Origin: Mycolicibacterium cosmeticum
GTDB taxonomy: Bacteria; Actinomycetota; Actinomycetes; Mycobacteriales; Mycobacteriaceae
Assembly: GCA_016197365.1 (NCBI GenBank)
Contig: JACPVS010000027.1
Coordinates: 1-64,000, forward strand
DNA: 64,000 nt
Direction: 5' to 3'
In this document: positions 24,970-33,705 of the stretch, one piece after another
Layout: every line of letters starts with the position of its first letter
Position numbering within the stretch: the first letter of the stretch is position 1
Position numbers and translations under genes: made by a program
Notes under the pieces: generated by a model
Databases searched by the model: none
Seen by the model: the letters and a program-made list of their open reading frames with translations, nothing else
What the model was told of the DNA's origin: nothing

Positions 24970-25025
24970 GAGCGTGCGCACAATGCCAGTGATTGCGGCG
25001 TGCCACTGTGCAGACGCGCACGCTC
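24970..25025. terminator. Cruciform-like inverted repeat between convergent genes
   Basis: Perfect 10-bp arms GAGCGTGCGC (24970-24979) and GCGCACGCTC (25016-25025) enclose 36 nt that hold a further CAGTG/CACTG pair. It lies between the convergent DUF5709 and MFS genes and touches the MFS stop codon, so it may act as a bidirectional transcription barrier. No T-run follows. Confidence 0.55.
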
Positions 25026-26250
25026 ACGGGGTAGTGGTGGTCGAGGTGCGGCGCTGCAGCAGCACGGAGAACGTCAGCACCACCAGGCCCGCCACGGACA
25101 GCAGGGCGCCCGCCGCCGCGGGTGCGGTGTAGCCGTATCCGGCGGCGATCACCACGCCGCCGACCCAGGCGCCGGTGGCGTTGGCGATGTTCAGCGCGGA
25201 GTGGTTCAGCGCCGCGGCCAGCGTCTGGGCGTCGTGGGCGACGTCCATCAGCCGGGTCTGCAGGGCAGGCCCGATCGCGGACCCGGCCGTCGCGATGAGG
25301 AACAGGCCGAGCAACGCGGTCCACGGATTGTGTGCGGCCAAGACGAAGAGCGCGAGCACCACGCCGAGCGCGATCATCGACACGTACAGCCCGCGGATAA
25401 CCGAGATGTCGGCCATCTTGCCGCCGGCCAGGTTGCCGATCACCATTCCGAGGCCGAACGCCATGAGCGCCAGGGGTACCAGGGCGCGCGGCAGGCCGGC
25501 GACATCGGTCATGGTGGTGGACACGTAGGTGTACACGGCGAACATGCCGCCGAAGCCGACCATGCCGACCAGGAGCGCCAGCCACACCTGCACCCGGCGC
25601 AGCGCGCCGAGTTCGGTGAGCGGGCTGGTGACGTGCATGTTGCGCAGAGGCGGCACCCAGAACCACAGCGCGACCAGAGTCACCAACCCGATGGCCACGA
25701 CGAGTCCGAAGGCGCTGCGCCAGCCGAAATGTTGGCCCAGGGCCGACGCGACGGGAACACCGAGGACGGTGGCCACGGTCAGCCCGGTCAGGACGTACGC
25801 GACGGCCTTGGCGCGGTTGCGCGGTCCCATCAGGTGCGCGGCGATCAGCGCGGCGATGCCGAAGAAGGCGCCGTGCGGAATGCCCGCGACGAACCGGGCC
25901 GCCATGAGGGTGCCGTAGGTGGGAGCGAACACGCTGGCGAGGTTGCCGATGACGAACATCGCCATCAGGCCGAGCACCAGGGTCTTGCGATTCATCCGCG
26001 CGGTCAGCGCGGCGATCAGCGGGGCGCCGATCACGACTCCGAGGGCATACGCGGAGATGACGTGGCCGGCGGTCGGCTCGGAGATGTGCAGGCTGGCGGC
26101 GATGTCAGGGAGCAGACCCATCGCGACGAACTCGGTGGTGCCGATCCCGAAACCGCCCAGGGCCAGTGCGAACACAGCCAAGGAACGCACCGTCGGGTCG
26201 GGTGCGACGACGGAGTTGGGCCGGTGGGGCCGGGCGGCGGTTCGGGACAC
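25024..26250 (-). CDS. MFS transporter (AraJ/drug-efflux type)
   Basis: A 408-aa, 12-helix major facilitator. It opens with the DHA1-type motif FALALGGFGIGTTEFVAMGLLPDIA, and motif A is present as AALTARMNRKTLVLG. It resembles sugar or drug efflux proteins of the AraJ/YdhP group; the substrate is unknown. The GTG at 26250 (SRTAARPHRPNS) is preferred over an upstream start that would nearly abut the divergent ROK gene. The ROK regulator upstream may control it. Confidence 0.85.
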   Translation of the reverse strand: MSRTAARPHRPNSVVAPDPTVRSLAVFALALGGFGIGTTEFVAMGLLPDIAASLHISEPTAGHVISAYALGVVIGAPLIAALTARMNRKTLVLGLMAMFVIGNLASVFAPTYGTLMAARFVAGIPHGAFFGIAALIAAHLMGPRNRAKAVAYVLTGLTVATVLGVPVASALGQHFGWRSAFGLVVAIGLVTLVALWFWVPPLRNMHVTSPLTELGALRRVQVWLALLVGMVGFGGMFAVYTYVSTTMTDVAGLPRALVPLALMAFGLGMVIGNLAGGKMADISVIRGLYVSMIALGVVLALFVLAAHNPWTALLGLFLIATAGSAIGPALQTRLMDVAHDAQTLAAALNHSALNIANATGAWVGGVVIAAGYGYTAPAAAGALLSVAGLVVLTFSVLLQRRTSTTTTP

Positions 26251-26312
26251 CCGATCAGCGTAGAACCACTTACGACTGACGGGCAACTCACTTTTGTATC
26301 AATCATGCCAAA

Positions 26313-27503
26313 GTGGCGGAACTTACGTTTTCGGTGTTCAATCGGGTGATGGCCACCGCCGGCGACATATTCACCCTGATCAGGGAACGCGGCGACACCA
26401 CGCGTGCCGATATCGCCGCCGTGACCGGCCTGTCCCGGACCGCTGTCTCCGCGCGCATCGCGGCGCTCACCGACGCCGGACTCGTTCTGGAGTGTGAGCA
26501 GGCGCCCTCGACCGGTGGGCGGCCAGCCACTCCGGTGAGTTTCAACGCGGCGGCCGGCGTCGTGCTCTCGGTGTCCGTCGGCATCAGCCGCACCCGGCTT
26601 GCCGTCTGCGACCTGGCCGGAGCCATCTTGCGGTTGTCGGATATCGATCAGGAGGTCGCCCTGGGCCCCGACGACCTGATGCCTGACGTGGTCAAGGGTC
26701 TCGACGTGCTGCTCGACGAGCACGCGGGAGTCCAGGTGTTCGGTATCGGGCTGAGCCTGCCCGGCCCGGTGGACCGTGAACGTGGCTGCAGCCGGGACTC
26801 GCCGATTCTGCGGGGCTGGGACGGGGTGGAACTGCGCCAGTATTTCGCCGGGTCGTCCAGACTGCTCGATGCCCCGGTCATCCTGGACAACGACGCGAAC
26901 GCGATCGCCCTCGCCGAGCGCGGCGGAGAACTCGAAGGCCACAGCGACCTGCTGGTGCTCAAGGCATCGACCGGCCTGGGCGCGGGCATCATCGCCGGCG
27001 GTGCACTGCAGCGCGGGGTGTCGGGTGCGGCGGGGGAGTTCGGCCACAACAAGATCGCTGCCGCGGCGGGCCGGCCCTGCCGGTGCGGGGACACCGGCTG
27101 CCTGGAGACCGTCGCCGCCGGCTGGGCGATCGTGCATGAACTGCAGCAGCAGGGCTACACCGTCCGGCACCTGCGCGACGTCGTCGAACTGGCCAACGGC
27201 GGCGACCCGGAGACCCGCCGGATGATCCGCGACAGCGGACGCCATGTCGGCGAGGGCATCGCGCCCGCGGTGAACCTGCTCAACCCCAAGGTGCTCGTCA
27301 TCACCGGCGACATGGCCGGCGCGTACGACATCTTCGTCGCCGGATTGCGAGAAGCGTTGTACGGCAACGCCACCGCGATGGCGACCCGCGAGCTTGAGGT
27401 GGTGGCCTCGGCGCACGGCGGTGAGGCGGCACCCGTCGGCAGCGCCGCGATGGCCCTGGACGAGGTGCTCAGCGCGCGTGCAGTGGATGCGCTGCTCGCT
27501 TAG
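26313..27503 (+). CDS. ROK-family transcriptional regulator/sugar kinase
   Basis: A 396-aa protein. The N-terminal winged helix (DTTRADIAAVTGLSRTAVSARIAALTDAGLV) is followed by a ROK kinase-like domain with LDNDANAIALAE, STGLGAGIIAGG and the zinc motif GRPCRCGDTGCLET. Such proteins are usually sugar-responsive repressors. It is divergent from the MFS transporter, a typical regulator-transporter pairing. The GTG at 26313 is used; an ATG at 26349 is an alternative. Its stop overlaps that of the convergent LLM gene by 2 bp. Confidence 0.85.
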   Translation: MAELTFSVFNRVMATAGDIFTLIRERGDTTRADIAAVTGLSRTAVSARIAALTDAGLVLECEQAPSTGGRPATPVSFNAAAGVVLSVSVGISRTRLAVCDLAGAILRLSDIDQEVALGPDDLMPDVVKGLDVLLDEHAGVQVFGIGLSLPGPVDRERGCSRDSPILRGWDGVELRQYFAGSSRLLDAPVILDNDANAIALAERGGELEGHSDLLVLKASTGLGAGIIAGGALQRGVSGAAGEFGHNKIAAAAGRPCRCGDTGCLETVAAGWAIVHELQQQGYTVRHLRDVVELANGGDPETRRMIRDSGRHVGEGIAPAVNLLNPKVLVITGDMAGAYDIFVAGLREALYGNATAMATRELEVVASAHGGEAAPVGSAAMALDEVLSARAVDALLA

Positions 27504-28375
27504 GCCTTCGCGATGACGTTCTCGGCGAACCACTCCAGATTGCGGATCTTGGCGTCCAGCGGTTCTGTGTCGTCGCCCATGATGTAGGGCACCCGGAAGC
27601 CGACGATCACATCGGTGACGCCCTTGTCCTCCAGGCGTTTCACCCCGTCCAATGAGAACCCGTCGATCGAGATGACGTGGATCTGGAACTCGTCTGCAAG
27701 CCCGATGCGCTCCTCGGTCTCGCGGTACTGCGCAAGCTTCTTCAGTAGCGGGTCGAGTTCCTCGGGATCGCCGCCGCCGTGCATCCAGCCGTCGTTGCGC
27801 GCGGCGCGTTTGAGCGCGGCGTCGGCATGACCACCGATGAGGATCGGCACCGGCTTGGTCGGCGCCGGCGTCATCTTGATGCTGGGGATGTCGTAGAACT
27901 CGCCGTGGTACTCGAAGTACTCGCCGGAGGTGAGGCCGCGGATGACGTCGATGCATTCATCCATCCGCTTGCCGCGCTTGGCGAACGGCACACCCATGAT
28001 CTCGTAGTCCTCGGGCCACGGGCTGGTGCCGACGCCGAGACCGAGACGATTGCCGAACAACGCCGCCAACGACCCGGCCTGTTTGGCGACCAGCGCCGGC
28101 GGCCGGATGGGCAGCTTCAGCACGAAGATGTTGAAGTGCAGCTTGGTGGTGACGGCCGACAGCGCGCCGATCAAGGAGAACGACTCGATGAACGACTTGC
28201 CGTCGAGAAATTCGCGGTTGCCGTCCGCGGTGTACAGATACTTGGAGTCGGACACCTCCGGGTAGGCGATGCTGTCCGGGATGGTCATCGCGTGATATCC
28301 GGCCTCGTCAGCGGCCTTCGCCAACGGGATGTAGTACGTGGGATCGGTCATGGCTTCCGCATAGGTGAACCGCAT
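27500..28375 (-). CDS. LLM class F420-dependent oxidoreductase (Rv0940c-like)
   Basis: A 291-aa luciferase-like protein starting MRFTYAEAMTDPTYYIPLAKAADEAGYHAMTIPDS. It has the LFGNRLGLGVGTSPWPEDYE and VPILIGGHADAALKRAARNDGW motifs of the F420-dependent subgroup. Its place after ligD and before the glycosylase matches Rv0940c. A perfect KstR-type palindrome lies 12 bp upstream of the start, so it may be induced by sterols. The substrate is unknown. Confidence 0.86.
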   Translation of the reverse strand: MRFTYAEAMTDPTYYIPLAKAADEAGYHAMTIPDSIAYPEVSDSKYLYTADGNREFLDGKSFIESFSLIGALSAVTTKLHFNIFVLKLPIRPPALVAKQAGSLAALFGNRLGLGVGTSPWPEDYEIMGVPFAKRGKRMDECIDVIRGLTSGEYFEYHGEFYDIPSIKMTPAPTKPVPILIGGHADAALKRAARNDGWMHGGGDPEELDPLLKKLAQYRETEERIGLADEFQIHVISIDGFSLDGVKRLEDKGVTDVIVGFRVPYIMGDDTEPLDAKIRNLEWFAENVIAKA

Positions 28376-28386
28376 GGAGCCGATAC

Positions 28387-28400
28387 TAGAACACGTTCTA
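28387..28400. promoter_or_regulatory. KstR-type operator, perfect palindrome
   Basis: TAGAACACGTTCTA is a perfect 14-bp palindrome matching TnnAACnnGTTnnA. It sits in the 50-bp gap between the divergent LLM oxidoreductase (start 28375) and MFS transporter (start 28426), so one operator could control both. Confidence 0.72.
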
Positions 28401-28425
28401 GTTCTCCGAAGCGGAACGGTCGGGC

Positions 28426-29649
28426 ATGATCAGCGGCGTGCCCAGACCTCGGCAAGATGACCGGCGCCGCCGGTCGTGGCTCAATCGCAACGTCCGCGTG
28501 CTCTCCGCCGTGTCGTTCCTCCAGGACACCGCCAGCGAACTGCTCTACCCGCTGCTGCCCATCTACCTGACCACCGTGCTGGGCGCGCCGCCCGCCGTCG
28601 TCGGGGCGATCGAAGGGGCCGCCGAGGGCGCGGCAGCGCTGACCAAACTCGCCTCCGGTCCGCTGGGTGACCGCTTCGCGCGCCGCCCGCTGATCGCCAC
28701 CGGGTACGGCATGGCCGCCCTCGGCAAGATCATGGTGGCGGCCTTCGCGTCCTGGCAGGGCGTTCTCGCAGGTCGGGTGGTCGACCGGCTGGGCAAGGGG
28801 CTGCGCGGCGCGCCGCGGGACGCTCTGCTGGTGGTCGATATCGACGACGCGCACCGCGGTCGGGTGTTCGGCTTCCACCGCGCCATGGACACCTTCGGGG
28901 CCGTCGTCGGCCCGCTCATCGGGCTGGCCGGATACGAACTGCTGGACCACCAGATCGCGCCGCTGCTCTGGGTGGCGGCGGTGCCCGCCGTGCTGAGTGT
29001 CGCGCTGGTCTTCCTGGCCAAGGAACGCAAACGCCCCGTGTCCGCCCAGCGGCCGCCCATCTTCGCGCGCGTGAAAGATCTGCCGCGGCGGTACTGGCGC
29101 ACGACCGGTGTGCTCGTTGCGTTCGGAATCATCAACTTCCCCGACGCACTACTGCTGCTGCGGCTCAATGAGATCGGATTCTCGGTCGTCGAGGTGATCT
29201 TGGCCTACGTCGGCTACAACGCGGTCTACGCGCTGAGCAGCTATCCGGCCGGCGTCCTGGCCGACCGGATCGGCCGGATCCCGGTGTTCGGCATCGGGCT
29301 GGTGTTCTTTGCCATCGGTTACGCCGGACTGGGGCTGACCACCGACCCGGTGGCCGCCTGGCTGCTGATTGGGGCGTACGGACTGTTCACCGGCTGCACC
29401 GACGGCGTGAGCAAGGCTTGGATCTCGTCATTGGTCGGCCCCGAACTGCAAGCCAGCGCGCAAGGCGTGTTCCAGGGTGCCGGCGGGTTCGCGATGCTGA
29501 TCGCCGGTGTTTGGGCCGGGCTGGCGTGGGGTGCGGACGGCACGCTGCCGTTGTTGATCTCCGGTGGGCTCGGCGCCGTGTTCGCCATCGCGCTGCTGAC
29601 GTTCGGCTACACCAACCGGAAGGGTGGGGCGCCCGCGCCGGCGATCTGA
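28426..29649 (+). CDS. MFS transporter
   Basis: A 407-aa, 12-helix major facilitator. The N-terminal part reads SFLQDTASELLYPLLPIYLTTVLGAPPAVVGAIEGAAEG, with motif A SGPLGDRFARRPLIATGYG. This is the TsgA/YfkF-like group with no assigned substrate. It shares a KstR-box-containing divergent promoter with the LLM oxidoreductase. Its 3' end overlaps that of the convergent AurF-like gene by 43 bp. An alternative GTG start lies 12 nt downstream. Confidence 0.85.
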   Translation: MISGVPRPRQDDRRRRSWLNRNVRVLSAVSFLQDTASELLYPLLPIYLTTVLGAPPAVVGAIEGAAEGAAALTKLASGPLGDRFARRPLIATGYGMAALGKIMVAAFASWQGVLAGRVVDRLGKGLRGAPRDALLVVDIDDAHRGRVFGFHRAMDTFGAVVGPLIGLAGYELLDHQIAPLLWVAAVPAVLSVALVFLAKERKRPVSAQRPPIFARVKDLPRRYWRTTGVLVAFGIINFPDALLLLRLNEIGFSVVEVILAYVGYNAVYALSSYPAGVLADRIGRIPVFGIGLVFFAIGYAGLGLTTDPVAAWLLIGAYGLFTGCTDGVSKAWISSLVGPELQASAQGVFQGAGGFAMLIAGVWAGLAWGADGTLPLLISGGLGAVFAIALLTFGYTNRKGGAPAPAI

Positions 29650-30809
29650 TAGCCGCCCTGCTGGGTGCGTTCCATGCACCGGCCCGTCACGGTGTTGCCG
29701 TCGATGACGACGGTGACGGCGCCGCGCGGCATCTGCGCCGGGGCGTCGAACACGGTGCCCTGCCAGTGGTACCGGCCGTCGATCGGCTCGAGGTGCCCGG
29801 TGAGCCGGACGCGGACGGTCTGGCCGTCGACGGTCGCGGGACCGTCGTAGACGTCTTCGACGAACTCTCCCTCGGCCTCTTCGGTGAGGGCCGCGGCCGG
29901 GCCCGTCTTGGCCAGAAATCCGCTGCGCCGCCAGATTCGGCGGGCGATCGGGCCCATCAGGCCGACCTCATGCAGGAACGCGGCCAGCGGGGCGAACCCG
30001 GCGATCTGGGTTTGGTGCCGGTGCGCCGAGGCGCGGGCCATCCTGCGCGCGGCCCGTGCATCCAGTCCGACCCGTGCGTACTGCACCTTGTTGGTGAACA
30101 GGAAACGGAAGAACAGGCCGCCGGCGCCGTTGAGGTTGCCGATCCAGAAGCGCTTCCACCGTGACATGGACGGGGCGCGCTTGCGCAGGCCGTCGCGCGC
30201 GAACTGGATGTGGCGGGCTTCCTCGGTGACGTGAATCCGCATGAGGCGCTGCACCATTGGCTGCAAGTCGGGATCATCCATCATCTGCCGCTGCAGCGAG
30301 TCGAAGATCTCCTCGCCGATCAGGGCGGCCACCCACAGCACCGAGCCGCGGAAGATGAACGGCAGCCCGTTGATGATGACGCGCTGATACAGCCTGGGCC
30401 GCACCGGATCCGCGCCGACCTTCGCGATGGCCTTGCCGAACATCACCATGTGCCGGGTCTCGTCGCCGAGTTCGGTCAGCTCGTAGTGGGTGGTGGCGGC
30501 GGTCGGATCCTGATGCATCATCTTGCGCAGCAGTGCCTGGTTCAGGATGTTCTCGAACCAGATGCCGGCCGAGAGCGTGTTCACCAGTTCCTGGCGGGAC
30601 AGCTCGATCTGCTCGGCCCGGCTCATCGCGTCCCACATCGGGGTGCCGTACAACGACACCACCTTGGGCGGCAGGAAGAACTTGTCCGCATCGAGCGGGG
30701 CGTCCCAGTCGATGTCGACGATCGGAGCGTAGGACTTACGCACCGATCCCTTCAGCAGCCGCTCTGCGAATTCCGCACGCGTGGTTTGCGATTTGAGCGA
30801 AGCCGTCAT
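29607..30809 (-). CDS. AurF-like diiron oxygenase fused to DUF4873 domain
   Basis: A 400-aa protein. Residues 1-290 are a ferritin-like diiron domain of the AurF/p-aminobenzoate N-oxygenase type, with ligand-like motifs ENILNQ, ELTELGDETRH and VTEEARHIQFAR. Residues 310-395 form a DUF4873 module (VDGQTVRVRLTGHLEPIDGRYHWQGTV) that is more often fused to flavin monooxygenases. The combination suggests an oxygenase on a lipid-like or aromatic substrate; the true substrate is unknown. Confidence 0.8.
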   Translation of the reverse strand: MTASLKSQTTRAEFAERLLKGSVRKSYAPIVDIDWDAPLDADKFFLPPKVVSLYGTPMWDAMSRAEQIELSRQELVNTLSAGIWFENILNQALLRKMMHQDPTAATTHYELTELGDETRHMVMFGKAIAKVGADPVRPRLYQRVIINGLPFIFRGSVLWVAALIGEEIFDSLQRQMMDDPDLQPMVQRLMRIHVTEEARHIQFARDGLRKRAPSMSRWKRFWIGNLNGAGGLFFRFLFTNKVQYARVGLDARAARRMARASAHRHQTQIAGFAPLAAFLHEVGLMGPIARRIWRRSGFLAKTGPAAALTEEAEGEFVEDVYDGPATVDGQTVRVRLTGHLEPIDGRYHWQGTVFDAPAQMPRGAVTVVIDGNTVTGRCMERTQQGGYQIAGAGAPPFRLV

Positions 30810-30910
30810 CGTCGACGTCCTTTCGGGTCAGAATTCGAAGCTACGTCCGCGCGATGCATTTAGTCAATACCCGCGGTACCGGATAAATCGTTTCCGCTAG
30901 CCTTCTGCGG

Positions 30911-31645
30911 GTGCGCACCATCCATGTCATCGGTATCGGCGCGGGCGACCCCGACTACGTGACGACGCAGGCCATCTCGGCACTCAATGACACCCAGGTG
31001 TTCTTCGCCATGGACAAGGGCGAGACGAAGGACGATCTCGTCGCGCTGCGCCGGCTGATCTGCGACCGGTTCATCGCCGAACCCGGGTACCGCTTCGTCG
31101 AACTGCCCGACCCCAAGCGGGCGACCGAAGGCGACTATCGCGACAACGTGTCCGAGTGGCACGCCGCCCGGGCCCGGCTGTGGGCACAGGCCCTGCAGGC
31201 CGAACTGGGACCCGACGGCGTCGGCGCCTTCCTGGCCTGGGGCGACCCGTCGCTGTACGACAGCACGCTGCGCATCCTGGAGCGGGTGGCCGAGCACGTC
31301 GAGTTCGACTTCGACGTCATCCCGGGCGTCACCGCGATCCAGGCGCTGACCGCGCGACATCGCATCGCGCTCAACGACATCGGCGCACCGGTGCTGATCA
31401 CCACCGGCCGTCAACTGCGCGAGAACGGGCTGACCACCGACGCGGTGGTGATGCTCGACGGCGAGTGTTCATTCCTGAGCTGCCCGCCGCAGGCCCGGAT
31501 CTGGTGGGGCGCCTACCTCGGGACGCCCGACGAGCTGCTGGAGTCCGGCACCGTCGGCGAGGTCGGTGAGCAGATCGTGGCGCGCCGTGCCGAGGCAAGG
31601 GAGCGGCACGGCTGGATCATGGACATCTATCTGCTGCGCGCCTGA
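30911..31645 (+). CDS. cobF: Precorrin-6A synthase (deacetylating) CobF
   Basis: A 244-aa SAM-dependent methyltransferase of the cobalamin pathway. It opens VRTIHVIGIGAGDPDYVTTQAISAL, and the LAWGDPSLYDSTLRI and IPGVTAIQAL motifs are typical of the corrin methylases. CobF methylates precorrin-5 at C1 with loss of acetate in the aerobic route. M. tuberculosis lacks cobF at this locus while M. canettii keeps it, and the location here before the Rv0944 homologue fits. No cobalamin riboswitch is visible in the 100 bp upstream. Confidence 0.93.
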   Translation: MRTIHVIGIGAGDPDYVTTQAISALNDTQVFFAMDKGETKDDLVALRRLICDRFIAEPGYRFVELPDPKRATEGDYRDNVSEWHAARARLWAQALQAELGPDGVGAFLAWGDPSLYDSTLRILERVAEHVEFDFDVIPGVTAIQALTARHRIALNDIGAPVLITTGRQLRENGLTTDAVVMLDGECSFLSCPPQARIWWGAYLGTPDELLESGTVGEVGEQIVARRAEARERHGWIMDIYLLRA

Positions 31646-31663
31646 CCCTGGCAGGATCGAAGA

Positions 31664-32044
31664 ATGGGATCTTTTCTGCTGCGGGCCGCGCTGACCGGAC
31701 TCGCGCTGTGGGTGGTGACGCTGTTCGTGCCGGGCATGACCTTCATCGGCGGTGACAGCACCGTCCAGCGGGCCGGCATCATCTTCGTCGTCGCGGTCAT
31801 CTTCGGCCTCGTCAACGCCGTCATCAAGCCGATCGTGCAGATCATCTCGATACCGCTCTACATCGTCACCCTGGGCCTGTTCCATGTGGTCATCAACGCG
31901 CTGATGTTGTGGATCACCTCGAGGATCACCGAGCACACCACGCACTGGGGTCTGGTCATCGACGACTTCTGGTGGACCGCGATCTGGGCCGCCATCGTGC
32001 TCTCGATCGTCAGCTGGGTGCTGTCCCTGGTGGTACGTACCTGA
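31664..32044 (+). CDS. Phage-holin-4-like small membrane protein
   Basis: A 126-aa protein with four predicted transmembrane helices. It contains the family motif IFGLVNAVIKPIVQIISIPLYIVTLGLFHVVINALMLWI of the widespread holin superfamily 4-like membrane proteins (PF04020-type). Despite the name these are chromosomal proteins of unknown role, not evidence of a prophage. It lies 18 bp after cobF on the same strand and is probably co-transcribed. Confidence 0.85.
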   Translation: MGSFLLRAALTGLALWVVTLFVPGMTFIGGDSTVQRAGIIFVVAVIFGLVNAVIKPIVQIISIPLYIVTLGLFHVVINALMLWITSRITEHTTHWGLVIDDFWWTAIWAAIVLSIVSWVLSLVVRT

Positions 32045-32057
32045 AAGGCCTTGCGCC

Positions 32058-33629
32058 TCAGCCGTGCTCGGCCTGCCAGCAGGCAGCCAGCGTGCGATAG
32101 GCGTCATGCTCGGCGGCCGCCACCGTCGGCCACAACCGCTCCGCGGCGTCCTGTTGGGCGGCCGAACCGCCGACGGCGCCCTGATAGGCGTCGAGCATCG
32201 CCATCGCGCGCAGTTGCAGATCGCGACGGTCTGCCCGTGCCGCGGCAGTGGTGACCGCGCCGGACTCCAGGTGTGAGGTGGTGGCCGCGATCGCGGCAGC
32301 GGTGGCGTCGATGGCTTCGGTCACGGGAGCGTGGCCGCGGTGGCGGATCGCGATCCGGTACACCAGAAGCGCTGCCGCGCATCCGATCACGGTGTCCAGC
32401 CCACGGGCCAGTAACAGGTGGCCCACGTCGGCCACCGGGTGCCCGCCGGACGCGATGGTCAGGGCGATCGGGGTGATGAACACCACCGCGATCGCGTAAT
32501 TGCGTACCACGAACATCTCAATGGTGAACTGCAGCAACGCGATCACCGCGACCAGCCACAGGCCCTGCGGATGCCAGGCGAGGATCAGGCCGGCCAGCGC
32601 GAGTCCGATCCATGTGCCCACCAGTCGCTCGACGCCGCGCTGCACGGTGCGCAGCCAGTCGAAACCCTGGGCCAGCATCAGCACGGCGGCCGCCATCGCC
32701 CAGTAGGCGTGATCGATCGACAACACCGATGCCACGGTGCCCGCCACGGCGACCGCGATGCCGACCCGCAGGGCCAGCCGGAAGGACTCCGAACCCGGTG
32801 TCACGGCCCGCCGCAACAGGGTGAGGTTGCCCGGACGGCCCAGCGGCAGCTCCGGGGCGGTGTCGGCGTACGCGGAGTCATCTATATGGGGCAGCGACTC
32901 ACCGCGGTCGACGGCACCCATCGCCGCCGCGAAAACCCGGTGTAGCCGGTGATTCTCGGCCCGGAGGCGTTGCAGGGTGCCGTCTGGCCGCGGCGTGGCC
33001 GGTTCGAAATTGACCAGCGTCACCCAGGCCTGATGCAGCGCCCGCGCCGCCAGATGCCGGTCAGTGCTTTCGGCGCTGTCGAGGTAGCGGGCGACGGCGA
33101 CACGCGCCGCGTCCACCGCCGCATACTCCGGTCGACGGGGTCGCCACAGCGCCGCGACCATGTGTGCCATCCACGCGAAAGCCCCGCCGGACAACACCAA
33201 TGCGCCGATATGCCACGGGGTCAGGTGAGTGGCCGCCGTCGCGGTTCCGGCCGCACAGCCCAACACGAACATGTAGGCCCCCGGCGGGCCGACGCTCAGC
33301 GCATGGCACACCAGGGCGGCCACCGTCGCGATCACCGTGATGGTCGCCAGTCCGAGCGCCGGTATCCGGGCGGCCCAGTCGCCCAAGGCCACCGCCGCCG
33401 CGAAACTCAGGGCGACAACCGCCAGGTAACCGGCGCGGTTGAGATACGGGCGGCCGCTGCCGTACAGCGCGGTGAAGCCACCGATGGTGGCGATGAGGCC
33501 GGCCGCGGTATCGCCGGCCAGCCAGCCCGTCAGTACGGGTACCGCCATGCAGATGCCGGCCCGCAACGCGAACGGCCAGCGCGTCGGGGCGGGATTGAGC
33601 ACCAACAGGCGGCGCAGGTACGGCAGCAC
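32058..33629 (-). CDS. FUSC family membrane protein
   Basis: A 523-aa protein with two blocks of hydrophobic helices. The first runs from about residue 15 to 165. The second begins LALRVGIAVAVAGTVASVLSIDHAYWAMAAAVLMLAQ, the signature of FUSC (fusaric acid resistance-like) proteins. A soluble helical middle separates them. These are presumed efflux components; the substrate is unknown. The GTG at 33629 (LPYLRRLLVLNP) is chosen because the longer frame would enter the promoter of the divergent glycosylase gene. Confidence 0.84.
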   Translation of the reverse strand: MLPYLRRLLVLNPAPTRWPFALRAGICMAVPVLTGWLAGDTAAGLIATIGGFTALYGSGRPYLNRAGYLAVVALSFAAAVALGDWAARIPALGLATITVIATVAALVCHALSVGPPGAYMFVLGCAAGTATAATHLTPWHIGALVLSGGAFAWMAHMVAALWRPRRPEYAAVDAARVAVARYLDSAESTDRHLAARALHQAWVTLVNFEPATPRPDGTLQRLRAENHRLHRVFAAAMGAVDRGESLPHIDDSAYADTAPELPLGRPGNLTLLRRAVTPGSESFRLALRVGIAVAVAGTVASVLSIDHAYWAMAAAVLMLAQGFDWLRTVQRGVERLVGTWIGLALAGLILAWHPQGLWLVAVIALLQFTIEMFVVRNYAIAVVFITPIALTIASGGHPVADVGHLLLARGLDTVIGCAAALLVYRIAIRHRGHAPVTEAIDATAAAIAATTSHLESGAVTTAAARADRRDLQLRAMAMLDAYQGAVGGSAAQQDAAERLWPTVAAAEHDAYRTLAACWQAEHG

Positions 33630-33705
33630 ATGCCGACGATATCCGTGCCTCCGCCCTGGAACATTTCCCCGTCGCTGCGCTCGCCCGGAATGACACACTG
33701 GAGAC

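Noticed and set aside
30810..30910. Possible cobalamin riboswitch before cobF
   Set aside because: The 100-bp upstream region lacks the B12-box and the length needed for the aptamer.
31664..32044. Holin-like protein as evidence of a prophage
   Set aside because: No other phage genes are near. Proteins of this family are ordinary chromosomal membrane proteins in actinobacteria.
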